From NCBI GenBank assembly GCA_002441345.1, contig DJVU01000009.1, forward strand, positions 1 through 64,000: a DNA stretch of 64,000 nucleotides, written 5' to 3'. This DNA is from Bacteroidales bacterium UBA6248 (lineage in GTDB: Bacteria > Bacteroidota > Bacteroidia > Bacteroidales > Lentimicrobiaceae). The notes under the pieces were generated by a model. That model was not told where the DNA came from and ran no database searches. It worked only from the letters and a program-made list of their open reading frames with translations. The first letter of the stretch is position 1. Every line of letters begins with the position of its first letter. Of this stretch, positions 28,501 to 36,307 are shown in pieces. A program made the translations under genes and the position numbers.

Positions 28501-28580
28501 ACCCTGACCTGCTGCGCCTGAGCCACAGGTATAATCCCGGTGGCAAGCAGAAGGATGAAAAGTAATTTTACCTTTTTCAT
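25527..28580 (-). CDS. SusC/RagA-family TonB-dependent transporter
   Basis: Outer-membrane importer of oligosaccharides, 1017 residues. Signal peptide 1-22; a carboxypeptidase-regulatory-like beta domain at about 25-110 (TGQVTNSATGETLPGVTVVVKG); then the plug with VVVGYGSAKRLDLTGSI, IRGLGTVSASSAPLYVVDG and ENITFLKDASSSAIYG, all hallmark SusC segments; then the 22-strand barrel ending VNVNF. It pairs with the SusD gene 18 bp downstream. The upstream glycanase gene ends 97 bp before it. Confidence 0.95.
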   Translation of the reverse strand: MKKVKLLFILLLATGIIPVAQAQQVRVTGQVTNSATGETLPGVTVVVKGTTSGTATDLDGKYSLEVPAAATLVFSFVGMESRELGLQGRTTLNVELNPSASMLDEVVVVGYGSAKRLDLTGSITTVKAKDLAYQAVANPAQALQGKVAGVQVTNSGSPGSAPDIRIRGLGTVSASSAPLYVVDGILTNDISYLGTNDIENITFLKDASSSAIYGVRAANGVIIVTTKRSQSREARISYSGYTGFQKVVNKFELTKGRQYIDLINEKNQYLAEASGSTFVPFNPEDFPDQIDWYDEVLREKAMTQSHDVSVMGGSASSMYTFGASWFMQEGLVKGHDYDRLNIRSSLESEVLKNLKVGYSANLSTYKFRDVPGVFYNSYVAPPVFTARINDSTFNPMGDGVLGNYANPAAQLYYHNSRSKGIRFLGNAFAELKIAKNFKLKSSYGMDYGSNQNRSYIPYFYVSETQFDTTSRTLSRSMAHTTDGFWDNTLTYDNTFGKHKITAMAGVSAQEYRILSIFGSRNYVNDYGDHSLYIGLGDQTTSNASDGGDKITSLSYFGRATYNYLDKYLFTGTLRYDGSSVFPSDQRWDIFPSAGLGWVISNEDFMQTQNIFDFLKFRASWGLTGNNRIPSNIYTLTIAKGGQLSTAFGEGGNVVIAEGANITTAVPPLLKWEKVREVDVAFEGLAADNRLSFELDYYHRLTIDGIFPTTLSATAGTSGSYLQNNGNFLNSGVELTLGWTDKEGDLNYAFSTNFTYNKNEVKELLEGTLGLFGGNLPVGGFFSTYTIVGEPIGSYYGRNVLGIFQNQEQIDTYTWTDPETNETVMIQPNAKPGDFIYEDVDKNGLIDAKDRVFMGSALPTYLIGFNATFEYKGFDFSFDLYAQGGNKIYNAKRAQRLGNENYDLDFYENRWHGEGTSNDYPSADLTGDNMIPNSWYIETGAFFRIRNIQLGYSLPEKALNTLGIRGVRFYVNTSNPFTFFKYNGFSPEISSSSPTSQGIDLNVYPMSATYNFGVNVNF

Positions 28581-28677
28581 ATAATTCAGCGTTGGTTGAT
28601 TGATAGGTTTTTTTATTTTGAAATTCAGACAGTTTCAATTTACCTGAGCGTTTGCTGATGCCGGTTTGCTGACGGCT

Positions 28678-31089
28678 TTATCGTTTCAGTAGTTTTCCCG
28701 TAAAAGTAACACCACTTCCCGACAGAGTCAGTATGTATAATCCGGCAGGCAGGGTTGCGGTATTCAGCTCCAGTATCAGTTTTCCGGCAACGGCTCCGGC
28801 CGTTACCCGGATACTTTGTATCGTACGTCCCATCGGGTCGCGGATGCTGATATCTCCATTAAAGGTTCCCCGGAATTCCGCCGATATCGTGCTTGCTTCT
28901 CCGGCCGGATTGGGGTGTATGGTCAGTTGCCCCATAGGGATATTCTGTGTGCTGAAGCCGTTTGGATCGGGCGCAAAACCGGCCGCGGCCAGCATGGGCT
29001 CAATTTCGGGATTTGCCATAAAGTTGTCCCAGAGCAAACTACTGCGGTAGTTTTCTATCATCCCGATGATGGGACCCTGGTCAATGGCCAGATAGGAAGT
29101 TGCCCACCAGTTTCTTGACTGGTTGAAAGCATCGAAAAATCCCATGTATCCCCATGTTCTGGCTCCGAGTTCCCGGTAGATATACTTCATCGCACTCAGC
29201 GATTGCACCGGCGTATATGGCATGGATGAGATTGCTGCGGTTGGCGAGATGGTTCCGTTATCTCTGCCTGTCACGGGTTCATGTGCCAGGTAACCGTCGG
29301 GATCGTCGCTGGCAGTAAGGCCCCAGCAGTCGGGCCCGTAGCCCGCATGTCCGAGCGGATTCTGAATACAGTATGCTCTGTTGATTAGGGTATGATTGCG
29401 GTTCAGGTTAAAGTAGTTTGTGTACGGATCCCTTAAATTAGACGGGTTGAAGCCTAAAAAGGAATAGTGGGCGAAGAAAAGCGGACCGCCTTTGTCCCAG
29501 CCAACATCCAGAGTGTATCCATAAAAAGATCTGCCGTTAACATAATACGGCATGCCAGCCCAGCCTCCGCTCCAGTAGGAAGCTGGTACCGGGTGTGTGG
29601 GTGAGGCCATGGCCAGAAGGTAAACTACGGCAGCCTCGTTCCATCCCCGGATTTGCATGTTCATCTGCCATCCGTGGTTTGGCGACCAGTGCCAGTAGAG
29701 TACACCGGAGTTGTTCCGGCTGTACCAGTCCCATTCCACACTCTCCCATAAGATTGTGATTCTTTCGGCTATCTGAATTTCTTCATCATGAGCCTGGTTA
29801 AAATACTGACGGGCCGTGAGTAATCCCTGCACCAGAAATGCGGTTTCCACCAGGTCTCCTCCGTTGTCGAATTCGCTGAAAGGAATCACATCCCCGGTAT
29901 TTCCGTTGAGCCAGTGCGGCCAAACCCCGTGAAAACGGTCGGCCTGTTCGAGGAAGGTGAGGATTTTCAGCATTCGTTCACGCCCCTGCTCCCGGCTGAT
30001 AAATCCTCGTTCGATGCCCGTCAGGATTGCCATGATGCCGAAGCCTGAACCACCGGTGGTGACAACATTATCGGATGTGTTGCGTTCACGTGCCATACCG
30101 GAGGCAGGATGGGCAAAATCCCAGAAATACCGGAAGGTGTATTCCTGAACCATATCGAGTAGTTCGTCGTCGCTGAACACACGCGTAGTGGCGGTTGCAG
30201 TTTCTGAGGGTGCCGATGGTTCATAGGAGGCATTCAGCGCCTGTACACGGTAAAGGGCAGTAACTGCAGTACCGGCATTACGAAGCCAGTCTATGTGATG
30301 CGTAACCGTTTTTCCGGTAACAAATACAGTTGTCCAGCTTGTTCCTGCATTCAGCGATCGCTGTACTTCATAGCCTGTGATGTAGGTTTCCGGATTTGGA
30401 TTCCAGACAAGTTCGGCATGACTGTCGTAACCCCTGGCAGTGAGGCCTGTTGGCGGTGAAGCGGGAGCCGATGTACCGGTTCCCGTAATTACGCGCATGT
30501 CGTCGATCAGAAGGGTATGTTGCACTCCGTCTGATAATCCCTGCGCAAAACCAACGGTTTTTATCCTGGAAAAATCGACGGGATCGCCGTAATCCAGGAA
30601 AAGGGACATGGGGATTGAAATACGTTTCCAAACACCGGGAGACAGGGCAGGGCTCCAGGTTGCAAAGCTGTGCTTATAAGTTTTAACGTTATTAACGTCT
30701 TCCAGAAATATCCGCGGAAGCGCATTACTGCCAATCCCGGCATCTGAACGAAGCCAAAAGATGAGCGAATCGGTTTGTGTAAGGTTATGATCCATCCAGT
30801 TCAAACCGGCGGCGATCGCTACCCAGTCACCTCCGGTTACCGACCGCCATTTCAGTCTCAGGCTGTTTGTTCCCTGAATCGGCAAAATAAGGCTTTCAAC
30901 CGGAAACCGCCGCAGCTCGTTTCCACTTCTCTCCAGCTCGCTGGGAGCGGTAAGCTCCATCCAGCTGTATTCATACTGATCGGGCGATGGACTGTCCTGA
31001 AAATACAGGAAGGTTTGTCCGTTCACCGTGCAGGAGGCCAGTACGACTAGTAGCAGCAGTATTGCTTTCCGGTTGAAGAACCTCTTCAT
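28678..31089 (-). CDS. GH144-type (glycoamylase-like, PF10091) T9SS enzyme, possible beta-1,2-glucanase
   Basis: 803 residues. Order: signal sequence (1-24), a beta-sandwich region probably binding carbohydrate (about 25-205), a fibronectin type III-like domain (about 212-305), the catalytic glycoamylase-like domain (about 310-715) and a T9SS sorting domain (about 725-803). The catalytic domain is clear from GFGIMAILTGIERGFISREQ, RFHGVWPHWLNGNTG, DNGGDLVETAFLVQGLL, VLYWHWSPNHGWQMNMQIRGWNE and ASPTHPVP. Characterised GH144 enzymes cut beta-1,2-glucan. The signal sequence also contains LASC, a possible lipobox, which is odd beside a T9SS tail. It lies between the MFS gene (10 bp) and SusC. Confidence 0.82.
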   Translation of the reverse strand: MKRFFNRKAILLLLVVLASCTVNGQTFLYFQDSPSPDQYEYSWMELTAPSELERSGNELRRFPVESLILPIQGTNSLRLKWRSVTGGDWVAIAAGLNWMDHNLTQTDSLIFWLRSDAGIGSNALPRIFLEDVNNVKTYKHSFATWSPALSPGVWKRISIPMSLFLDYGDPVDFSRIKTVGFAQGLSDGVQHTLLIDDMRVITGTGTSAPASPPTGLTARGYDSHAELVWNPNPETYITGYEVQRSLNAGTSWTTVFVTGKTVTHHIDWLRNAGTAVTALYRVQALNASYEPSAPSETATATTRVFSDDELLDMVQEYTFRYFWDFAHPASGMARERNTSDNVVTTGGSGFGIMAILTGIERGFISREQGRERMLKILTFLEQADRFHGVWPHWLNGNTGDVIPFSEFDNGGDLVETAFLVQGLLTARQYFNQAHDEEIQIAERITILWESVEWDWYSRNNSGVLYWHWSPNHGWQMNMQIRGWNEAAVVYLLAMASPTHPVPASYWSGGWAGMPYYVNGRSFYGYTLDVGWDKGGPLFFAHYSFLGFNPSNLRDPYTNYFNLNRNHTLINRAYCIQNPLGHAGYGPDCWGLTASDDPDGYLAHEPVTGRDNGTISPTAAISSMPYTPVQSLSAMKYIYRELGARTWGYMGFFDAFNQSRNWWATSYLAIDQGPIIGMIENYRSSLLWDNFMANPEIEPMLAAAGFAPDPNGFSTQNIPMGQLTIHPNPAGEASTISAEFRGTFNGDISIRDPMGRTIQSIRVTAGAVAGKLILELNTATLPAGLYILTLSGSGVTFTGKLLKR

Positions 31090-31099
31090 AGCGTGTGTT

Positions 31100-32452
31100 T
31101 TAGGCCAGCTTTCGGATATGTGCTCCTTTCAAAGCATAGAATAAGATGTAAATGTAACATATGGCCGGAACCAGGAATGCCCAGGTGTAACCGGCGTTGT
31201 CGGCTATGCTTCCCATGATGGGAGGAATAATTGCACCTCCGAATATCATCGTGTTAATGACTCCGGATGCAGTGCTCAGCTCACCCGAGTCGAGATCCTT
31301 GACAGCCAGGGCAAAAATGTTCGGGAACATAATCGAGTTGAACAGGCCGATGGATATAACAGTCCAGAGAGCGATATGGCCGGTGCTGAACGTTGTAATC
31401 AGGTCAAGACTTGCGGCTACCAGTGCGAAGATGGCAAGAGTGCGGGCTGCATTACCGGTTCCGATCTGCATTATCAGGAAATTCAGGGTAGCAACAATCA
31501 GGAAAATGACGCCTATGTTCCAGTTCCACGAGGTTACAAAAGCTCCGGATACCAGTGCCAGCAGCAGGACAGGCAAGCCGTAGGTAATTTTCTTAGAAAG
31601 ACGGATACCAGAGAACATAAAGGAGCCGAAGAATCGTCCGACCATGGCTCCTCCCCAGTATATGGCTGCATACGTTGAGGCTTCCTCACCGGTCATACCG
31701 AGACTTCTCTTTAAGTAGTTCACGATCAGACCTGCGTTTCCTACTTCAGCACCAACGTACATGAATATTGCAAGTGCTCCCAGCAAAACGTGTGGGTATT
31801 GCAGAATGCTTTTCTTTTCTTTCTTTTCGGTTGAGATAACCGGAAGTTTTATTGACATCAGAATAAGTGCTACCAGGATAACACCTATACCCATAAAAAT
31901 AAACGGCATGGGAACTCTGTCGGCAGCTTGTCTGGCATAATCGGCGCTTTCGGGAGTAAGACCCCTGAAGATGGCAACCGAAATCAGCCAGGGAGCAATC
32001 ATGGTGGCTATTGAATTCAGTGCTTGGGTCAGGTTAAGCCTGCTGGATGCCGATTTTTCCGGTCCGATGGCTGTAACGTAGGGATTGGCAGCTACCTGAA
32101 GAAATACAACGCCCGTAGCCAGAACAAACGTTCCCAGGAGGTAGATTGGAAACGATGGGATCCTGGAAGCCGGGATGTAGATGAAACTACCCAGCGCCAT
32201 CAGAATGAGTCCCGCTATAACAGTGGATTTGTACCCGATACGGTCGATAAGTTTTCCTGTAGGTATTGACATAATTGGATAAGCAATAAAGAATGCAGAG
32301 GCAAGTAATTGGGCTCCAAATTCTGAAAGGCCGAAAATTTCTTTAATTGGTGCAGATAGGGTAACAATGAATGTAGTGGCAAATCCAAAAATGAAAAAAA
32401 TGGAGCCAAATGCCGACATTCCTACTTTGTAACTGCTGTCCTGTTTGCTCAT
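31100..32452 (-). CDS. MFS sugar transporter (FHS / FucP-like)
   Basis: Inner-membrane permease of 450 residues with 12 predicted helices. The MFS loop motif GKLIDRIGYKSTV follows helix 2, and the VFLQVAANPYVTAIGPEKSASSRLNLTQALNSIATMIAP region, split across helices 4-5, is the FucP/GluP-type sugar site. Such proteins import fucose, glucose, galactose or similar sugars with protons. ATG 32452 fits the family N-terminus; an in-frame start at 32494 would add 14 basic residues. It is the first gene of the four-gene glycan operon. Confidence 0.9.
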   Translation of the reverse strand: MSKQDSSYKVGMSAFGSIFFIFGFATTFIVTLSAPIKEIFGLSEFGAQLLASAFFIAYPIMSIPTGKLIDRIGYKSTVIAGLILMALGSFIYIPASRIPSFPIYLLGTFVLATGVVFLQVAANPYVTAIGPEKSASSRLNLTQALNSIATMIAPWLISVAIFRGLTPESADYARQAADRVPMPFIFMGIGVILVALILMSIKLPVISTEKKEKKSILQYPHVLLGALAIFMYVGAEVGNAGLIVNYLKRSLGMTGEEASTYAAIYWGGAMVGRFFGSFMFSGIRLSKKITYGLPVLLLALVSGAFVTSWNWNIGVIFLIVATLNFLIMQIGTGNAARTLAIFALVAASLDLITTFSTGHIALWTVISIGLFNSIMFPNIFALAVKDLDSGELSTASGVINTMIFGGAIIPPIMGSIADNAGYTWAFLVPAICYIYILFYALKGAHIRKLA

Positions 32453-32810
32453 TTGTTTGGGTTTTAGGTGTGGGATTTTGTGATTTCTTTTCAAATTGAT
32501 TCTGGTATCAGTCAGCCGTAGGCTGGGTGTAATAAAATTACATCAAAATTTAAATGATTTAACCCGGATTTTGCTTAAAACCATGTTTCCTCTTCATATA
32601 CCTGCCATGTCTCTCTCTGTTTTCTGTTTTCTGATTGCAGAAAATCCTTTTAATCAGGGGACTATTGCTTTGTGTAGTATATACACTAACTGATTGTAAA
32701 AATAGCGAAGTCAAATTGATTTTCAAATTATCTCAGTATTATTCGAAAAAGGGGCATGGTTTGCGGTTCTGTGACCCGTTGGAAAGTGAATCGGCGGGGG
32801 CTGCAGGGGA
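32453..32810. other. Upstream region of the glycan operon
   Basis: About 360 bp without a gene. It contains a short CAGCC-GTA-GGCTG inverted repeat (32513-32525) and a GTGTA-N5-TACAC repeat (32672-32686) that could be operators. No exact TAnnTTTG element was found on the minus strand. Confidence 0.4.
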
Positions 32811-32851
32811 AACATAAAAAAAACCGGATGCTGATTCCCAGCATCCGGTTC
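32811..32851 (-). terminator. Terminator of the octaheme-rhodanese operon
   Basis: A 12-bp stem AACCGGATGCTG / CAGCATCCGGTT (32822-32833 and 32839-32850), followed on the minus strand by a run of eight T. It lies 21 bp after the last stop codon. Confidence 0.92.
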
Positions 32852-32870
32852 GATAAGAATTGCCTGCGAC

Positions 32871-33722
32871 TTATTTGTCGAGTTTATTTGAAGAAGTTGC
32901 TGCCCATTCATTTACACCGCCTTCGTAAAGTTTCACATTGGGGTATCCGAGAATGGATTTCAGTACGAAATATCCTTTTGCTGCTCTGACACCGGTAGGG
33001 CAGGTAAGGATAATGGTTTTGTCCTTTGTTGCACCGGCTGCGGCGAAGATCTTCTCCAGCTCGGCTTTCGGTTTGTAAAGGCTGTTTGCAGCGTTCAGGG
33101 TAGTGTGATCAACGTTTACCGATCCGGGAATACGGCCTTTATTGTTGGCGGGATCTTTACCGCTGAACTCATTATTTTCGCGAAGGTCGATCAGAATCAC
33201 TTTGGCATTGCCGGAAGCAGCCTGTACATCTTTCATCGAAGCAAATACTGCATTGTTGGCTTTGGGGGTAAATGTTGCAGCTTTTACCGTTGAAGGATTT
33301 TTGGTAACCGGTTTACGTCCGGCTTTCCATGCAACGAGACCACCATCCAGGATTTTTACATCAGGGGCACCCAGGTATTTCAGAACCCAGTACAATCTGG
33401 CTGCGTATTTTCCGGAGCCCTCGTCATAAACAACGATGGTTTTCTTTTCACTTACACCTTTTGATCCAAAGATTTTTGCAAGTTCCTGATCCGAATGAAG
33501 CAATCCTTCAACTCCGCCTGATTTCTCAAGGCTTTTGTATGAAACGTTTACTGCGTCGTTGATGTGAACTTTTGCATATTCTGTTTCTTTTTCAGCAGAA
33601 ACCACAACATAGTTTGCATCCCTGAGTTTTGAGCTCAGCTCGGCCACCGTAATCAGATCCTGAGCCATTCCTGTAAGACCCAGTGTAATAAGTGCGATGG
33701 TTGTTAAAATAATTTTCTTCAT
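32871..33722 (-). CDS. Periplasmic thiosulfate/3-mercaptopyruvate-type sulfurtransferase (tandem rhodanese)
   Basis: Transfers sulfane sulfur to a thiol or cyanide acceptor. After a signal peptide (1-20, GMA-Q) there are two rhodanese domains (about 22-138 and 155-283). The first has Asp100 (VVYDEGSG) at the catalytic position and is inactive, as is normal for this family. The second has Cys241 in the loop CPTGVR. The export signal puts it in the periplasm. It is the last gene of the cytochrome operon, 17 bp after the porin gene, which argues that its donor or acceptor is made by the electron-transfer genes upstream. Confidence 0.92.
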   Translation of the reverse strand: MKKIILTTIALITLGLTGMAQDLITVAELSSKLRDANYVVVSAEKETEYAKVHINDAVNVSYKSLEKSGGVEGLLHSDQELAKIFGSKGVSEKKTIVVYDEGSGKYAARLYWVLKYLGAPDVKILDGGLVAWKAGRKPVTKNPSTVKAATFTPKANNAVFASMKDVQAASGNAKVILIDLRENNEFSGKDPANNKGRIPGSVNVDHTTLNAANSLYKPKAELEKIFAAAGATKDKTIILTCPTGVRAAKGYFVLKSILGYPNVKLYEGGVNEWAATSSNKLDK

Positions 33723-33739
33723 TTTAAGCAGAATTTAAA

Positions 33740-34750
33740 TTAAAATTTGACTTGTACCTGCACGACGAATTCGTCATTCCTGATTTCTGACGGGCTTTCG
33801 GCACGGTAAACGTAATTAAGCTGCAGGCGTGTCCAGTCGTTAAAGAAGTAATTGAGGCCGAAAGTCATGTTGTTTTCCTTGTAACCCGAAGCATTGCCTG
33901 AGTCAAAGAAATCGATCATAAAGACAGGTTCTACATTCCATTTGGTCATATAGGCCATGGTAACGTATCCGCCACTTCTTTCTTCTCCAAGCTCGATGAG
34001 GTTGCCGCTGCATCCGCCGCCAAGGTCGCGGTTGTAGTCGCCTTCATCCATGATATACTCGCCAAGGAGTGTGAATCCGCGGTATTTCAGCTTAAGCTCA
34101 CCACCAATTGTGGTGCGTGAATCCTTGTCATTAAGGTAGGAGGGGTAGCCATAACGGAAGCTTCCGCCGAAATACAGGAAATCCCAGGGGTGAAGTACAA
34201 CGCGCCCTACAATGTCTTTTTTCCTGTTGTTGTCGAACTTTAACAGACCACCGCCATTCATCAGTCCAAGCTGGTACGATACAAAGGTGGTATCGTTGCC
34301 TCCGAGAAGCATTACGCCCATATCTCTGAATGGTGCAACCATCTGAAGGGTGGCAGTGCTGCGATAAACGGTCATAAGTCCGTTGCACGCAGTATTTGTT
34401 TCAAGTCCGAAAGGAGTCTTAAATGAGCCTAGCGACAGTTTTGCCATGCTGAAGCGATCGTACGTTATAAAGGCGTCGAGCAGGTAAGGATTAGCTGAAA
34501 TAAACGGACTCAGTTCCGCAACTACATAATAAGAGAAATCGTAAGGGATCTTACCCATGGCACCGATGCGGGCACGTTCGAATGTAAAGCTGTTTTTCGC
34601 AGGCTCTGTGAAGTGGTGCTCATACTGCGACTGGAGGAAACCGAACATTTTAAGTCCTTCGTCGCTGGGAGCACCGCCGCATCCCTGGGCTGATGCCCTT
34701 GGGAATGCAAATACTGCTGCTAAAGCAAGTGTCAGAATGGCTCTTTTCAT
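33740..34750 (-). CDS. OprO/OprP-type outer-membrane porin
   Basis: 336 residues with a signal peptide (1-21, RASAQ) and a barrel built from alternating strands. FTFERARIGAMGKI, DAFITYDRF, LSLGSFKTPFGLE and GLMNGGG are typical of the phosphate-selective porin O/P family. The barrel ends in the aromatic C-terminus VQVQVKF. Family members admit anions. The mature N-terminus begins QGCGG, with a free cysteine near the end, which is unusual for a porin. It sits 11 bp after a rhodanese lipoprotein gene, an arrangement like the rhodanese-porin pair (ExtH/ExtI) tied to selenite uptake in Geobacter. Confidence 0.85.
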   Translation of the reverse strand: MKRAILTLALAAVFAFPRASAQGCGGAPSDEGLKMFGFLQSQYEHHFTEPAKNSFTFERARIGAMGKIPYDFSYYVVAELSPFISANPYLLDAFITYDRFSMAKLSLGSFKTPFGLETNTACNGLMTVYRSTATLQMVAPFRDMGVMLLGGNDTTFVSYQLGLMNGGGLLKFDNNRKKDIVGRVVLHPWDFLYFGGSFRYGYPSYLNDKDSRTTIGGELKLKYRGFTLLGEYIMDEGDYNRDLGGGCSGNLIELGEERSGGYVTMAYMTKWNVEPVFMIDFFDSGNASGYKENNMTFGLNYFFNDWTRLQLNYVYRAESPSEIRNDEFVVQVQVKF

Positions 34751-34761
34751 GGTCGTATGGA

Positions 34762-35721
34762 TTAATTACCGGTTACGATAGGGAGATTTTTTGACATACT
34801 GGCTTTCCACTGGTTCGGAGAGGTTCCCCATGCGGTTGATGTATTGTGGAATTTGTTCATACCCCACATAATACTCTTTGCATTGTATCCGATTACCCTC
34901 AGGTAAGCTGTAATAGCAGCAGAGGTCTGACCTGTGTAGCAATAGGTCAGAATTTCTTTTGACGGATCGAGGTAATTTACCTGTCCTTCACCTACAAGAA
35001 GAGGATTGATACGGAAAGCACCGGCAACATGGCCAAAACCTGCGTAATCGGTTTCCGAGAAGTAATTGTTGATAAAGTAATTACCCGGATTTGCAAGTAC
35101 ATCGGCAGGCTGAACCGATTTAAATCCTTCTTCCAGAACAGCAGCAATGCGTGCCTTCAGGATGTTGGCGGGAATGGTATCGGCGCTGCTGAATTTGGGA
35201 CTTTCGTAGGTCAGGTTGGTGGGTGCAGCAGCAGTATTCCAGTTGGCATGGTCTACGGCTATATTGCCAAGGTTTGAGGTCCAGATGTCGAGGCTTGAAT
35301 TCCATCCGCTCATGCCCCATTTAAGAGCCTGTGCATCGGCATATCCCGAAAGGCGAAGAATTGCTACGGCATGCGTTGCGGTTTGGCCCGATTTACATAC
35401 AACTAATATTGGTTTATCTGCTTTTGCTGCTTCCACAAGGATGTCTTTCAGATCAACCCTGTGTGCATTGACGATGTGACCGGCAGCAAATTCATCGGCA
35501 GTACGAACATCAATAACGTATTTCCCGCTGACGTCACCATCGGCAGGAGCACTGAAAACAAATCCTCCGATAATGGTATTGATATCCATGTTGTTTTCAA
35601 CAAGATATTTTGTTAGTGCCTTCTGTGCATCAAAAGTGTTTTCATCGTCTTTTTTGCAGCTTGTAAGTACGAAAGCCGGAACAAAGGCCAGGATCAGGAA
35701 AAGTCTGATGAGTTTTTTCAT
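34762..35721 (-). CDS. Two-domain rhodanese lipoprotein
   Basis: 319 residues. The lipobox VLTSC places the lipidated Cys at 22, so the protein is anchored in the periplasm or at the surface. Two rhodanese domains follow (about 45-145 and 200-305). Unlike the classical enzymes both keep an active-site cysteine: Cys109 in VVCKSGQTATHA and Cys261 in TYCYTGQTSAAI. The two loops are closely alike (CxxGQT), pointing to an internal duplication. It lies between the single-domain rhodanese and the porin genes. Confidence 0.88.
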   Translation of the reverse strand: MKKLIRLFLILAFVPAFVLTSCKKDDENTFDAQKALTKYLVENNMDINTIIGGFVFSAPADGDVSGKYVIDVRTADEFAAGHIVNAHRVDLKDILVEAAKADKPILVVCKSGQTATHAVAILRLSGYADAQALKWGMSGWNSSLDIWTSNLGNIAVDHANWNTAAAPTNLTYESPKFSSADTIPANILKARIAAVLEEGFKSVQPADVLANPGNYFINNYFSETDYAGFGHVAGAFRINPLLVGEGQVNYLDPSKEILTYCYTGQTSAAITAYLRVIGYNAKSIMWGMNKFHNTSTAWGTSPNQWKASMSKNLPIVTGN

Positions 35722-35784
35722 TTTTGTTGGTTTTTTTTGTTTGTGTTTTCTTTTTTGTTTCAGTCGGTTTATGATTGCATCGGC

Positions 35785-36297
35785 TTAACAGCCTCCGCCG
35801 GATTTGGGTGCTTCATGCCCGCCGCCGTTCATTTTTTCAAGATTTTTTTCATAGATGTCAGGAAAAGTGAGCTCCCACTTTTTATAACCATCTTTCAGAG
35901 CATAAATATTTGAATATCCCAGCATCTGCAATGTTTTTGCAGCAAGAATTCCGCGCTTCCCTTTCTGGTCATAAACAATAATCTTTTCTTCCGGCAACGG
36001 CATGTAAAGTCCGACGTTATCCCAGAATGCGGAGTCGGCAATATTGAATTCCAGACTTCCCCTGGGAATGTTGATTGAGCCGGGAATGAAGCCGGGATAG
36101 TGCTCTTCCGGTTGTCTTACATCAATAAGAGTATAAATTTCTTCCCCGTTCATCAGAGCTTCCAGTTCTTCGGAAGTGATAAGTTTTACTTCCTGCAGGG
36201 CTTTCTCAACCATTTCATCGGCGGAAGCAAACTTCTCCTGCTTGCTGCATGCCGCCATAGTGAACAGGACTGTAAATGCTAAGACTATTTTTTTCAT
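35785..36297 (-). CDS. Rhodanese-like lipoprotein lacking the catalytic Cys, with a Gly-rich tail ending in Cys
   Basis: 170 residues. The start at 36297 gives a lipoprotein signal with lipidated Cys17 (TMAAC); an upstream in-frame ATG at 36357 would overlap the cytochrome b gene and place 20 basic residues before the signal. One rhodanese domain follows (about 36-145), with IDVRQPEEHYPGFIPGS well conserved. At the active-site loop the sequence reads VYDQKGKRG, with Asp110 where Cys is expected. The last 14 residues are Gly-rich and end in a free Cys170 (SGGGC). This may be a flexible sulfur-carrying arm, but that is inference. It starts 10 bp after the cytochrome b gene. Confidence 0.85.
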   Translation of the reverse strand: MKKIVLAFTVLFTMAACSKQEKFASADEMVEKALQEVKLITSEELEALMNGEEIYTLIDVRQPEEHYPGFIPGSINIPRGSLEFNIADSAFWDNVGLYMPLPEEKIIVYDQKGKRGILAAKTLQMLGYSNIYALKDGYKKWELTFPDIYEKNLEKMNGGGHEAPKSGGGC

Positions 36298-36307
36298 GGT
36301 TACGTGT

